Shown here: positions 8,797-17,262 of the stretch, one piece after another
Position numbering within the stretch: the first letter of the stretch is position 1
Layout: the number at the start of each line of letters is the position of its first letter
Assembly: GCA_005938025.2 (NCBI GenBank)
Contig: VCCI02000004.1
Location: forward strand, 248,001 to 312,000
Source of the DNA: Inquilinus sp. KBS0705
GTDB lineage: Bacteria; Bacteroidota; Bacteroidia; Sphingobacteriales; Sphingobacteriaceae
Length of the DNA stretch: 64,000 nucleotides
Direction: 5' to 3'
The notes under the pieces: generated by a model
Seen by the model: the letters and a program-made list of their open reading frames with translations, nothing else
Told to the model about the DNA's origin: nothing
The model's database searches: none
Program-made: the position numbers and the translations under genes

Positions 8797-10803
8797 TTAA
8801 TGGGTTAGCAAATCAACATACTTTACCTGCTGCGGAAACCAAACTGTCATTTCGCCCTTGCCGCGGTTGGCCCAGGCATAGTAAGGTATGGCTGTAAGCG
8901 TTTTATTTTGGGTAGATATGTTTTGCCCAGCGCTATCCACATTTACGGTTTTTACATCGCCGGTCAATACCATCACACCATTCAGCAATTCGGGCTTATA
9001 TTCGGGTTTAAGGGTTGTAGTGGCGGGTAAAATAATGTTTGATGCCTTGCCATCGTTATCTTTCCACTCGGCGCAATACATTACGGGGCCACGTTGCAGG
9101 GCAACCTTACCGTTATCTTCGGGCAGTTTATCTGTAGCTATTACCCTGCGCACTTCCATTGGCAGGTTCATCTCAACTTTGTCGTTCTTTTTCCATTTAC
9201 GGCTAATTACGGCGTAACCATTTTTCACATCATAATCTATAGCCGTACCATTAACCTTTATTTGCACCTGTTTATTTGACGGTGTTTGATAGCTGTATAA
9301 TGCCGAAGGCATGGCCTGGTTTTGTGCCCAGCCGGGTATGCGTATCTTCAGGTTAAAATCCATGCTGTTGGCAGGGTCTATGGTGAAGGCCAGCGCGCCA
9401 TCCCATGGGTAATTATTTTGCTGGGTTATTTTTAATTGCTTACTGTTTAGGGTTAAGCTGCCTGTACCGCTAATAAACAGGTTCACAAAAACATCCTTAC
9501 CATTTTGGGCGTAAATATAGCCGGGGATTGATGGCATTAGCCTAACCACATTGGTAGGGCAGCAAGAACAGGTGAACCATCCCGCGCGCTCGCGCTCAAT
9601 ATCAGGGTGACTAAAATCATCGTGTATTTGCATGGCATTGGTATAAAAGAATGATTTACCATCCAAACCAACTCCTGATATCAGGCCGTTATACAGCGTT
9701 TTTTCCAATACATCAATGTATTTAGATTCGCCGTGCAGTAAAAACATACGCTGGTTCCAAAATACGCTGCCTATGGCGGCGCAGGTTTCGTTATAAGCGG
9801 TAGCGTTGGGCAACTCGTAGTTATCGCCAAAACGCTCGCCATCGCCTACGGCACCAATGCTGCCCTGTACATACATTTTTTTACCTACCATGTTGTCCCA
9901 TATCTTATCAATAGCTGCAAGGTATTCCTTATCACCGGTAAGGGCGGCAACATCTGCCATACCCGAGTACAGATACATAGCACGTACAGCGTGGCCTTCG
10001 GCTTCGTCCTGGTCTATAACCGGCTTATCATCCTGCCAGTACACACCATTCTCGAAAACGCTTTTGCTTTTTTTGTTATATTCTTTATGCCCGCGTTCGT
10101 CTATAAAAAACTTAGCCAGATCCAGGTATTCTTTTTTACCGGTAATGCGGTACAGTCTTACTAAACCCATCTCAACAATTTCGTGACCGGGGGCAACATG
10201 CCTTTTACCGGGGCCAAAAACACGCACCAGCAGGTCGGCGTTGCGGATGGCAATATCCAGGAAATTGCGTTTGCCGGTAGCCATGTAATGTGCAACCGCA
10301 CCTTCGTACATGTGGCCCGCGCAGTATAATTCGTGGCTGTTTTCCTGTTCTTTTACCCAACGCTCGGTACCCAGCCATGCACCTACGTGTAGTGGGTCGA
10401 TAGTACGGGCGGTATACAAGTAGCCATCGGGCTCCTGCGCTTTAGCTACAATGTTGATCATGGAATCTACATAATGATCCAACTGTTTATCAGGGTGTAG
10501 GGCAAGCGAGTATGATGCCCCTTCTATAGTTTTGTAAATGTCGGTATCATCAAACGGGTAAGTGGTGCAAAATTTCCCTTTACGCTCGGCAGCCATCTGG
10601 AAATTTTTTACACGGCCGGTACTCTCGCAACGGGCAAAGGATGCCGGGATAGTTACTGTACGGTTTGTTTCGATACGCGATGACCAGAAATGATCCGTTA
10701 GCTTCACCTTAGTGAAGGCTAGGGGTTGTATAGGATAATCCTGCTTTTGGGCAACCGCACTAAAACTGCAAAAGACTAATAGGATAATACAAAGCTTTTT
10801 CAT
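8797..10803 (-). CDS. Secreted GH127 beta-L-arabinofuranosidase
   Basis: The 668-residue protein has a signal peptide (cleavage near VAQ at 17-19) and an alpha/alpha-barrel of the GH127 family (DUF1680). The zinc/catalytic set can be read directly: Glu339 and Cys341 in NETCAA, and Cys414-Cys415 within CSCCPTN. These match the Glu/Cys/Cys-Cys site of Bifidobacterium HypBA1, where the second cysteine group holds the nucleophile. HypBA1 removes beta-1,2-linked L-arabinofuranose from hydroxyproline-linked oligosaccharides. The gene heads a minus-strand run of six genes ending in hydroxyproline degradation. Confidence 0.92.
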   Translation of the reverse strand: MKKLCIILLVFCSFSAVAQKQDYPIQPLAFTKVKLTDHFWSSRIETNRTVTIPASFARCESTGRVKNFQMAAERKGKFCTTYPFDDTDIYKTIEGASYSLALHPDKQLDHYVDSMINIVAKAQEPDGYLYTARTIDPLHVGAWLGTERWVKEQENSHELYCAGHMYEGAVAHYMATGKRNFLDIAIRNADLLVRVFGPGKRHVAPGHEIVEMGLVRLYRITGKKEYLDLAKFFIDERGHKEYNKKSKSVFENGVYWQDDKPVIDQDEAEGHAVRAMYLYSGMADVAALTGDKEYLAAIDKIWDNMVGKKMYVQGSIGAVGDGERFGDNYELPNATAYNETCAAIGSVFWNQRMFLLHGESKYIDVLEKTLYNGLISGVGLDGKSFFYTNAMQIHDDFSHPDIERERAGWFTCSCCPTNVVRLMPSIPGYIYAQNGKDVFVNLFISGTGSLTLNSKQLKITQQNNYPWDGALAFTIDPANSMDFNLKIRIPGWAQNQAMPSALYSYQTPSNKQVQIKVNGTAIDYDVKNGYAVISRKWKKNDKVEMNLPMEVRRVIATDKLPEDNGKVALQRGPVMYCAEWKDNDGKASNIILPATTTLKPEYKPELLNGVMVLTGDVKTVNVDSAGQNISTQNKTLTAIPYYAWANRGKGEMTVWFPQQVKYVDLLTH

Positions 10804-10844
10804 GATTGGATGGGGTGTTATTTCTGGTTAAAAGTAAAGCTAAT

Positions 10845-10852
10845 CAAAAGTA
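10845..10852 (-). promoter_or_regulatory. Possible -7 box for the GH127-GH27 operon
   Basis: On the minus strand the sequence reads TACTTTTG, a match to the Bacteroidota -7 consensus TAnnTTTG, about 42 bases upstream of the GH127 start. No good -33 TTTG partner is visible, so this is weak. Confidence 0.35.
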
Positions 10853-11120
10853 CAGGAAAATAACCGCTGTGTTAATTGATTTTTACCTGATTGTAGCAAG
10901 ATATTAACCTTAATCAATCATTAAAAGCTAATTGAATGGTAAGATAATGTTTTCGTATCTCCGGCTATTATAAAACCATTACCAATCCTATAATAAAACA
11001 AATTCAATTACCAAGACTATCAAGATCATCCTTAAATCACATAAATCAAGGTTCAGATAAAAGGCAATTAAATTATTTACCTCATTATCAATAATATACA
11101 ATTTAATATGGTACTATGTA

Positions 11121-11152
11121 TTGCATATTACTATATTAAACATATATCTTTG
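11121..11152 (+). promoter_or_regulatory. Bacteroidota-type promoter for the tandem secreted proteins
   Basis: A -33 TTG at 11121 and a -7 TATCTTTG at 11145-11152 are separated by 21 bases. The expected transcription start lies about 7 bases further on, leaving a leader of roughly 12 bases before the ATG at 11171. Confidence 0.6.
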
Positions 11153-11170
11153 TTTAAACTTAATATAAAA

Positions 11171-11596
11171 ATGAAAACAGACATCAAAAAAATTATACTT
11201 GCCCTGCTATTAGTAGCATCAAGTACCCTGTGTTTTGCGCAGTGCGACAAAACCGCCACGCTTACATCATCATTAACTACCTACCTTAACGATAAGGGCG
11301 AAGTAGAGCGGACTAAAGACGAATCCGCAGTGATCACTATTAACAAAGCCGAAGTAACTATAGTTACCGGCGATAACGGGCGAACATTGAAAGGTGCCGT
11401 AAAAACCTATGCCTGCAATTGGGCCACGCCTTTTAAAGAAGGTAAAACTGTTTTAACCACAGCGCTTACCGATGGCGGCCAGGAAATGCATGCTACTATA
11501 ACCATCGAAGGTAAGGCAGGTAAAGTAACCCTAACGTTTGAAGCAGAAGAAGAGCCAGGGAAAAAGATAGTGGTAATAGCCGATAAGTTTGAATAA
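11171..11596 (+). CDS. Secreted protein of unknown family, copy 1
   Basis: The 141-residue protein has a signal peptide (residues 1-22, cleavage after CFA) and a beta-rich mature part with two cysteines, one in AQCDK directly after the signal and one in CNWATPFKEGKTV. It is clearly paralogous to the next gene, with the same architecture, the C[NS]WA[TK]PFK.GKTV motif and the ending ADKFE/ADTFE. The start at 11171 is preferred because it gives a clean signal peptide and lies downstream of the promoter. I do not recognise the family; a small periplasmic or secreted beta-sandwich is likely. Confidence 0.75.
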   Translation: MKTDIKKIILALLLVASSTLCFAQCDKTATLTSSLTTYLNDKGEVERTKDESAVITINKAEVTIVTGDNGRTLKGAVKTYACNWATPFKEGKTVLTTALTDGGQEMHATITIEGKAGKVTLTFEAEEEPGKKIVVIADKFE

Positions 11597-11632
11597 CCCT
11601 GCATCTATTCATAACACTTTAAACCCAAAAAG

Positions 11633-12061
11633 ATGAAAGTTACCCTTAAAAAAACGCTGCTATTAATTATATTGATAGCAGCAGCAACGGTTAGCTTTGC
11701 TCAGTGTGGTAAGGCCACATTAACCGGCACTAAGCTTACCCAATTGGATAATAATGGCGCGGTGGTAAAAAGCAAAGACGAAAAAACTGTTGTAACCATC
11801 ACCAAAACCGATATTACAATTACACCCGGTAACGACGATCCTAAAATGTCGGGAAAGATAAGCTCGAGCATTTGTAGCTGGGCCAAACCTTTTAAAACCG
11901 GCAAAACGGTTATTAAAGCTAAATTGTATAACGATGGCGAAAACAGGGAGAACAACGCCACCATAACTATTGTTGGTGTAGCAGGAAAAGTTACCCTTAC
12001 ATTTGAATCGGCCGAAACGCCGGGACGCAAAATAGAGATGATTGCAGATACTTTTGAATAA
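11633..12061 (+). CDS. Secreted protein of unknown family, copy 2
   Basis: The 142-residue protein has a signal peptide ending near SFA-Q, a cysteine immediately after it (AQCGK) and a second cysteine in CSWAKPFKTGKTV. It aligns over its whole length with the preceding gene, 36 bases upstream, so the pair arose by tandem duplication and is probably cotranscribed. The two-cysteine spacing is preserved, consistent with a disulfide in the periplasm. No function can be assigned. A 108-base AT-rich gap follows. Confidence 0.75.
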   Translation: MKVTLKKTLLLIILIAAATVSFAQCGKATLTGTKLTQLDNNGAVVKSKDEKTVVTITKTDITITPGNDDPKMSGKISSSICSWAKPFKTGKTVIKAKLYNDGENRENNATITIVGVAGKVTLTFESAETPGRKIEMIADTFE

Positions 12062-12169
12062 CCACCTGGTAGCACCAATAGGGCTTATTTTTACCTAAAA
12101 TTAATAGTATAATGATAATTTGTTTTAATAAAAAACCATACTTTTATTAGATTAAATTATAACTATAAT

Positions 12170-12535
12170 ATGAAAAAGAAAATTTTTACAACAGCCCTGT
12201 TATCATGCTGCTTCATGATATGTTTAGCAGCTGCAGTATTTGCCGACCTTAATGGCAAATGGACCGGTAACTTAACAATGGCCGATGGCAATAGCATACC
12301 GGTAACTTATGATTTTAAAGTTGATGGCGAAAAATTAACCGGCACTGCACAATCGCCCGAAGGTGACGTTGCTTTAGAGAACGGTAAAATTAAAGGTGAC
12401 GACTTTAGCTTCAGCGTAAATGTAAACGGAATGGATATACCACATAGTGGTAAAGTTTATGCCGATTCGGTAGGTATGGATTTGTCGATAAACGATAATA
12501 AAGCGCACTTCGTTTTAAAACGCGTTGCTAAATAG
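12170..12535 (+). CDS. Small secreted lipocalin-like/hypothetical protein
   Basis: The 121-residue protein has a signal peptide (cleavage near VFA-DL at 24-25) and a mature beta-strand repeat beginning LNGKWTGNL. This opening is common to small Bacteroidota periplasmic proteins often labelled hypothetical or glycoside-hydrolase-like. No catalytic motif is visible. It stands alone between the tandem secreted paralogues and the metal-uptake operon and ends at a good terminator, so it is probably a separate transcript. Confidence 0.7.
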   Translation: MKKKIFTTALLSCCFMICLAAAVFADLNGKWTGNLTMADGNSIPVTYDFKVDGEKLTGTAQSPEGDVALENGKIKGDDFSFSVNVNGMDIPHSGKVYADSVGMDLSINDNKAHFVLKRVAK

Positions 12536-12556
12536 GCGCCACGCATAAAAGCAAAT

Positions 12557-12587
12557 AAAAACCCTGCCCAAACGGCGGGGTTTTTTA
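12557..12587 (+). terminator. Rho-independent terminator
   Basis: AAAACCCTGCC and GGCGGGGTTTT form an 11-bp stem with one T-G wobble around a 5-base loop, followed by T-rich sequence. It lies 21 bases after the preceding stop codon. Confidence 0.85.
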
Positions 12588-12616
12588 TTTAATGCCAAAC
12601 AAGCTATAATGCAGGC

Positions 12617-12646
12617 TTGTTTAATACGGCATAAGCATTACCTTTG
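12617..12646 (+). promoter_or_regulatory. Promoter of the CNGKC/TonB locus
   Basis: A -33 TTG (12617-12619) is followed after 19 bases by a perfect -7 TACCTTTG (12639-12646). The start point would fall at about 12652, next to the ATG at 12654, which suggests a leaderless or nearly leaderless transcript. Confidence 0.6.
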
Positions 12647-12653
12647 CCTGCGC

Positions 12654-13025
12654 ATGCTGCAACGTATTACCGCATATTTATTAATTGCATCGTTAATAAC
12701 GGTGAACTTTTCGCGCGTGTTTGTTTATGCCGGTTTTGAGCTGAACAAAAAATACATTGCAGACAACCTTTGTGTTAATCGTTTTAAGCCGCAGCTGCAT
12801 TGTAATGGCAAGTGCTACTTTATGAAAAAGATAAAACAGGCACAGGATAAAGAAAACTCCGAAAACAGGCAATCACAAAAAAACCTTTTCCAGGAGGCTT
12901 GCTTTAATCAGCCGTTAAAAATTAAATTTCAGTCGGTTTTACTTTCAGTTACACCAATTCCAAACTTCCGTATTATCCTTCCCCAACAAGTGCGGAGTAT
13001 CTTTCAGCCTCCGCGGCTTTCATAA
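12654..13025 (+). CDS. Small membrane-anchored CNGKC-motif protein
   Basis: The 123-residue protein has one N-terminal hydrophobic segment (about residues 5-22), then a conserved patch LHCNGKCYFMKKIKQA and a basic, Gln/Asn-rich tail. Small proteins with this Cys-x-x-x-Cys patch occur beside TonB receptors in Bacteroidota, but I know of no assigned function. The pair of cysteines suggests metal or haem binding. The start at 12654 is chosen because an earlier ATG at 12609 lies upstream of the promoter. It heads the locus with the TonB receptor, PepSY protein and metal-binding lipoprotein. Confidence 0.7.
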   Translation: MLQRITAYLLIASLITVNFSRVFVYAGFELNKKYIADNLCVNRFKPQLHCNGKCYFMKKIKQAQDKENSENRQSQKNLFQEACFNQPLKIKFQSVLLSVTPIPNFRIILPQQVRSIFQPPRLS

Positions 13026-13154
13026 AAACACCTTTTTAATACAGTTTTTAATACCGGCTTCGCGGCCAGTATTTGCTACGCTTTACACTTTGCGTAAAGC
13101 TGTGCTTTTGTTATGCTGTTTCGGCAAAGCCGGAATGCACACTTATACATTTTT

Positions 13155-15497
13155 ATGAAACCATCTATATTATTATATATAATGCTATGCTTTGCGCCTG
13201 CCTTTTGCTTTGGCCAAAGCAGCTTAAATGGCACCGTTACCGATGCCCGCACACACGAAGCTATTGCGGGTGTACTGATAACAAATGCCGACGATGTTAC
13301 TCCTCTTGCACAAACCAATGCTAAGGGCAAATTCAGCATACCAACCGGTGGCATTAAAGCCATTCGCCTTACTATGGTAGGCTTTACTGACAAGGTTTAT
13401 ACCTTAACCGGCAGCACAAATGCCGAAATAAGCCTTGAACCCGCCACAATAGATCTGCAACCTGTAGTAGTATCGGCCAGCCGTGAGCGGCAGGCCAGGC
13501 AGGACGCCCCAATTGCTATCAGTAAAATAAATTCCACACAAATACACGATACTAAAGCTACCGCGCTATACCAGTTACTAAACAAGGTAACCGGTGTTTA
13601 CATGGTTGATTTAGGGAACGAACAACATACAATGGCCATACGCCAGCCTATTACTTATAACGCGCTTTACTTGTACATGGAGGATGGCCTGCCTATTCGC
13701 CCTACTGGCATATTTAACCATAACTCGCTATATGAAATAAACATGAGTGGTGTGCGCGATATTGAGGTGATAAAAGGCCCGGCATCATCGCTATATGGCA
13801 GTAATGCTATTGGCGGTGCGGTTAACTTTATTACGCAAGGGCCGCCTGCAGGCTATGCCGGCAATGTATCTGTACAGGGCGATAGTTATCACTACCGCAG
13901 GGTTGATGCCGACGGCGGTTTTAGCGCAGGTAAATTCGGCTTATATGCGGGCGGTTACGTGGCTCATCAAAAAGATAGCTGGCAGGATTACTCCGACTTT
14001 GATAAATACTCGGGTAATTTTAAAACTACTTATGATCTTGACAGCAAAACCCGGCTCACAACATCTGTAGCTTATAATTATTTAAATACCCAAACACCCG
14101 GCAGTTTAGATAGCGCCCATTTTTACAGCCGCCAGTATGGTGCCAACCAACGCTTTACCTACCGCAAGGTTGATGCCTTAAGAGCCAACACACGCTTAGC
14201 GCATACATGGAACGATCAAAGCAATACCTTCCTGACTATATTTTATCGCCATAACTCTACAACACAGTTGCCAAGTTATTTTATATCGGATGTAAGGGAC
14301 AATAATGGAAATTATGTAAGTTCTAACGGGCAGGAGAATGACCAGCGCTTTCACAGTTTAGGTTTGCTGGCACAGCACAGGCAGGATATGGATTTCCTGC
14401 ATTCGCGGTTAATATTAGGCGCTTATGTGGATAATAGCCCAAGTTCGTATTACGCCAAATTTTTAGATATCCAAAAAGATGTAACCAATAACTATTATAC
14501 TGGCTATACCAACACCGGTCGTTTTATTGACGATTATAAAATAAAACTGTTTAACACGGCAGCCTATGCGCAATACGAAATTAAACCTGCCGATGCGTTA
14601 AGGGTAGTAATGGGTTTACGGTACGATCGTATCCATTATAATTTCACCAACGGCATAACTACCGGCAGCAAATACAAACAACAGGAAACCAACGATTTTA
14701 ATATAGTAGCGCCTAAACTCGGACTAACCTACAACTTTAATAATAATAAAGGTTTGTATGCCAATTACAGCGTAGGCTTTCAGCCACCCGAAACCGGCGA
14801 TCTTTACAGCTCGCGCCAGTTGGTACAACTAAAACAGGCAACCTTTAACAATTACGAAGCAGGCGGATGGTTTGCCGCGTTTGATAAAAAAATGTACGTG
14901 GAAGTCACTCTTTATGACCTGGAGGGGCGTAACGAAATTATTAACCAGCTGCTACCCGATAATACCACCCAGAACCAAAACGCGGGTGCAACCCGCCACC
15001 GTGGTATCGAGTACTCGGTTACCTATGCACCGGCGCGCGAATTTAGTTTTAGGTTTAGTGGCACCAATGCCCGCCACACTTATGTAGATTACAGCGAAGT
15101 AAGCACCAATTACAGTACAAATGTAAGCACCGTTACCAGTTATAACGGCAACCGCATGAACAATGCACCGGCATGGATAGCCAACTCCGAAATTACTTAC
15201 AAACCCCTTTATGCCGATGGTTTACGTGTAGCCGCCGAGTGGCAACATATTAATTCGTACTATACCAACCCGGCTAATACCAAAACCTATGCAGGCTACA
15301 ATATTTTTAACCTGCGTACGGGGTTTGATGTAAAAAGCGGTGCTTTAAAAGGCGCAGGCATATGGTTTAATGTGTTAAACCTTACCAATAAGTTATATGC
15401 CACAACGGTTACCAGCAACCAATATGGCGATACTTATAACGCCGCGCCGCCACGCATTTATTCGCTGGGCATTAGTTACTCATTTGCAAAACAATAA
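13155..15497 (+). CDS. TonB-dependent outer-membrane receptor (metal/siderophore type)
   Basis: The 780-residue receptor has a signal peptide (cleavage near CFG), a carboxypeptidase-regulatory-like domain (LNGTVTDARTHEAIAG, about residues 22-100), a plug domain with IEVIKGPASSLYGSNAIGG, and a 22-strand-type barrel ending in an aromatic-rich strand. It imports a substrate across the outer membrane using TonB energy. No SusD partner is present, which argues for a metal chelate rather than a glycan. The PepSY gene begins one base after its stop. The start at 13155 gives a proper signal peptide. Confidence 0.92.
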   Translation: MKPSILLYIMLCFAPAFCFGQSSLNGTVTDARTHEAIAGVLITNADDVTPLAQTNAKGKFSIPTGGIKAIRLTMVGFTDKVYTLTGSTNAEISLEPATIDLQPVVVSASRERQARQDAPIAISKINSTQIHDTKATALYQLLNKVTGVYMVDLGNEQHTMAIRQPITYNALYLYMEDGLPIRPTGIFNHNSLYEINMSGVRDIEVIKGPASSLYGSNAIGGAVNFITQGPPAGYAGNVSVQGDSYHYRRVDADGGFSAGKFGLYAGGYVAHQKDSWQDYSDFDKYSGNFKTTYDLDSKTRLTTSVAYNYLNTQTPGSLDSAHFYSRQYGANQRFTYRKVDALRANTRLAHTWNDQSNTFLTIFYRHNSTTQLPSYFISDVRDNNGNYVSSNGQENDQRFHSLGLLAQHRQDMDFLHSRLILGAYVDNSPSSYYAKFLDIQKDVTNNYYTGYTNTGRFIDDYKIKLFNTAAYAQYEIKPADALRVVMGLRYDRIHYNFTNGITTGSKYKQQETNDFNIVAPKLGLTYNFNNNKGLYANYSVGFQPPETGDLYSSRQLVQLKQATFNNYEAGGWFAAFDKKMYVEVTLYDLEGRNEIINQLLPDNTTQNQNAGATRHRGIEYSVTYAPAREFSFRFSGTNARHTYVDYSEVSTNYSTNVSTVTSYNGNRMNNAPAWIANSEITYKPLYADGLRVAAEWQHINSYYTNPANTKTYAGYNIFNLRTGFDVKSGALKGAGIWFNVLNLTNKLYATTVTSNQYGDTYNAAPPRIYSLGISYSFAKQ

Positions 15498-15498
15498 C

Positions 15499-16929
15499 AT
15501 GGCAACAGCAAAACAAAACTTTTATAAATGGCATCGGATAATGGGTTTAACAGCCCTTATCCCTGTCATTTTTTGGACTATTAGCGGTTTATCGCACCCA
15601 TTTATGTCTAACTGGTTTAGGCCCACCATAGCGCAGGAGGTGTTTAAACCTTTGCCTCAAAGCCAAATTAAACCAACCTTATCTATACATCAGGTGTTGG
15701 ACAAAAATGGAATCACTGAATTCAGAAACTTTGGCCTGATCAATTTTAACAAACAAAGCTATTACCAGATATTAGGTAAAGACAGCATCACCAATTACTA
15801 TTCGGCTGCAAACGGCGAAGTGTTAAAAAATGGCGATCGGCTTTACGCCGTCTATCTTGCAAGATATTTTACGCAGGATAGTACTTCAAAAATTAAAGCT
15901 ATCAGCCTGCAAAAAATATTCGATGGGCATTACCAGCCCATTAACCACCTGCTGCCGGTTTGGAAGGTATCTTTCGACCGACCCGATGGTATGGATATTT
16001 ACGTAGAGACCGGCCAAAGCCGCATGGGTACATTTAACAATAACACGCGTAAGGCAATGCTTAGCTTATTTGAGCAATTGCATACCTGGGCTTTTTTAGC
16101 AGCTATTGGCGGCGAGCAATTCAGGATAATTGTACTGCTAATAATTGTTAGCATCCTGTTTTTATCATTATTAAGTGGCCTAACTGTTTATGGCTTTTTT
16201 TGGAAGAAGTTTAAAACAGCCACCCAAAACCGTAAAGGTAGCGGAAAAAAAGATACCCGCTTTGTGCACCGTTTTCACCGGCAAATAGGGCTAATTGTAT
16301 CTTTTGTAATGTTCACCTTTGTTACCAGTGGGGCATTCCATCTTTTGGTTAAGCTGCATAATATAGGGCCTAAGCAAAAAGTTTATGGGCAGGTATTTGA
16401 TATTAATGATCTGGTATTATCAAACCTAAAACTGCCGCTTGCGGATAGTGTGATTACTAAAGTTGGTTTGGTTAAGCTTGATGGACAAACTTATTACCAG
16501 GCAAGCAACAACAGTAAGGATATTTTATATTTTGATGCTAAAACAGGCACTGAGTTAAACGATGGAGACAGGCAATACGCTAGGTTTTTAAGCGAATATT
16601 ATCGCGGCAGCAAAACCACGCGTGATTTAAAGGTTACCCAAATACGCCAGTTTGATAACGAATACGGTTTTATTAACAAGCGCCTGCCGGTACAGAAAGT
16701 AGAATACCCCAATGCTGAAAATTGGTATATTGAGACCACCACATCCCAATTATCAACAAAAGTTGCCGGGATAGACCGCACGGAAGGGTTTTCCTTTATA
16801 TTTTTACATAAATATTTCGGCATGACCTGGGCCGGTAAAAACATACGCGATATTGTGAGTATGTTAGCCGCGTTAGGGGTGTTGGTAGTATCGCTATTTG
16901 GCTTTGCAGCCTTTATTAAAAACAAATAA
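15499..16929 (+). CDS. PepSY-domain inner-membrane protein (possible metal-chelate reductase)
   Basis: The 476-residue protein has four transmembrane segments (from WHRIMGL near the start, about 205-230, about 265-290 and at the C-terminus) with two large PepSY-like periplasmic domains between them. Proteins of this type, such as FoxB/FpvG relatives beside siderophore receptors, are thought to reduce or help release metal from imported chelates. The gene is one base from the TonB receptor stop, so coupling is tight. The start at 15499 replaces a longer reading that would overlap the receptor. Confidence 0.85.
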   Translation: MATAKQNFYKWHRIMGLTALIPVIFWTISGLSHPFMSNWFRPTIAQEVFKPLPQSQIKPTLSIHQVLDKNGITEFRNFGLINFNKQSYYQILGKDSITNYYSAANGEVLKNGDRLYAVYLARYFTQDSTSKIKAISLQKIFDGHYQPINHLLPVWKVSFDRPDGMDIYVETGQSRMGTFNNNTRKAMLSLFEQLHTWAFLAAIGGEQFRIIVLLIIVSILFLSLLSGLTVYGFFWKKFKTATQNRKGSGKKDTRFVHRFHRQIGLIVSFVMFTFVTSGAFHLLVKLHNIGPKQKVYGQVFDINDLVLSNLKLPLADSVITKVGLVKLDGQTYYQASNNSKDILYFDAKTGTELNDGDRQYARFLSEYYRGSKTTRDLKVTQIRQFDNEYGFINKRLPVQKVEYPNAENWYIETTTSQLSTKVAGIDRTEGFSFIFLHKYFGMTWAGKNIRDIVSMLAALGVLVVSLFGFAAFIKNK

Positions 16930-16936
16930 TATATAC

Positions 16937-17152
16937 ATGAAGATACGTTTTGTAACCATTGCCGTAATAAGCCTTTTAGGTTTAGCCGCCTGTAGCCAAC
17001 CCGATAAAAAACCTGCCGATGCAGCCAAAACAGCCGCAGTACAAAAAAAATATTATTGTACTATGCACCCCAGCATACAAAACGATAAACCCGGCACCTG
17101 CAGCAAATGCGGTATGGAACTGGTGGAACGCGATACAACTAAAGGGAAATAA
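16937..17152 (+). CDS. Heavy-metal-binding-domain lipoprotein
   Basis: This 71-residue protein has a lipobox LAAC at Cys19 and a compact heavy-metal-binding domain, YYCTMHPSI then CSKCGMEL, as found at the N-termini of copper ATPases and efflux adaptors. It would bind a soft metal ion at the membrane face. It follows the PepSY gene by 7 bases and closes the operon. The domain argues that the operon handles copper or a similar metal rather than, or as well as, iron. Confidence 0.88.
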   Translation: MKIRFVTIAVISLLGLAACSQPDKKPADAAKTAAVQKKYYCTMHPSIQNDKPGTCSKCGMELVERDTTKGK

Positions 17153-17162
17153 ATAAAAAGCT

Positions 17163-17251
17163 GTCATCCTGAACTTGTTTCAGGATCTCACAGGACAGGC
17201 CATCTATTCATCAACTTTGCTTGTGAGATGCCGAAACAAGTTCGGCATAAC
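17163..17251. repeat. Composite REP-like element with two matching hairpins
   Basis: Two 29-base arms (17163-17191 and 17223-17251) are inverted copies with 24 of 29 positions matching. Each arm is itself a hairpin with an 8-bp stem around the loop CTTGT: ATCCTGAA/TTCAGGAT on the left and, read on the other strand, ATGCCGAA/TTCGGCAT on the right. Four of the five differences fall in paired positions and keep pairing. The element lies between convergent genes. Confidence 0.75.
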
Positions 17252-17262
17252 GTTCCATTATT

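Larger units (their letters stand above)
10804..11170. other. Divergent AT-rich intergenic region
   Basis: This 367-base gap separates the GH127 gene (minus) from the first small secreted protein (plus). I see no ORF. It should hold both promoters: a minus-strand -7-like box near 10845-10852 and a clearer plus-strand promoter at 11121-11152. A longer reading of the downstream ORF from the ATG at 11108 would place its start upstream of that promoter, so it is not used. Confidence 0.6.

Noticed and set aside
11108..11170. N-terminal extension of the first tandem secreted protein
   Set aside because: The extra 21 residues would start upstream of the promoter and spoil the signal peptide.
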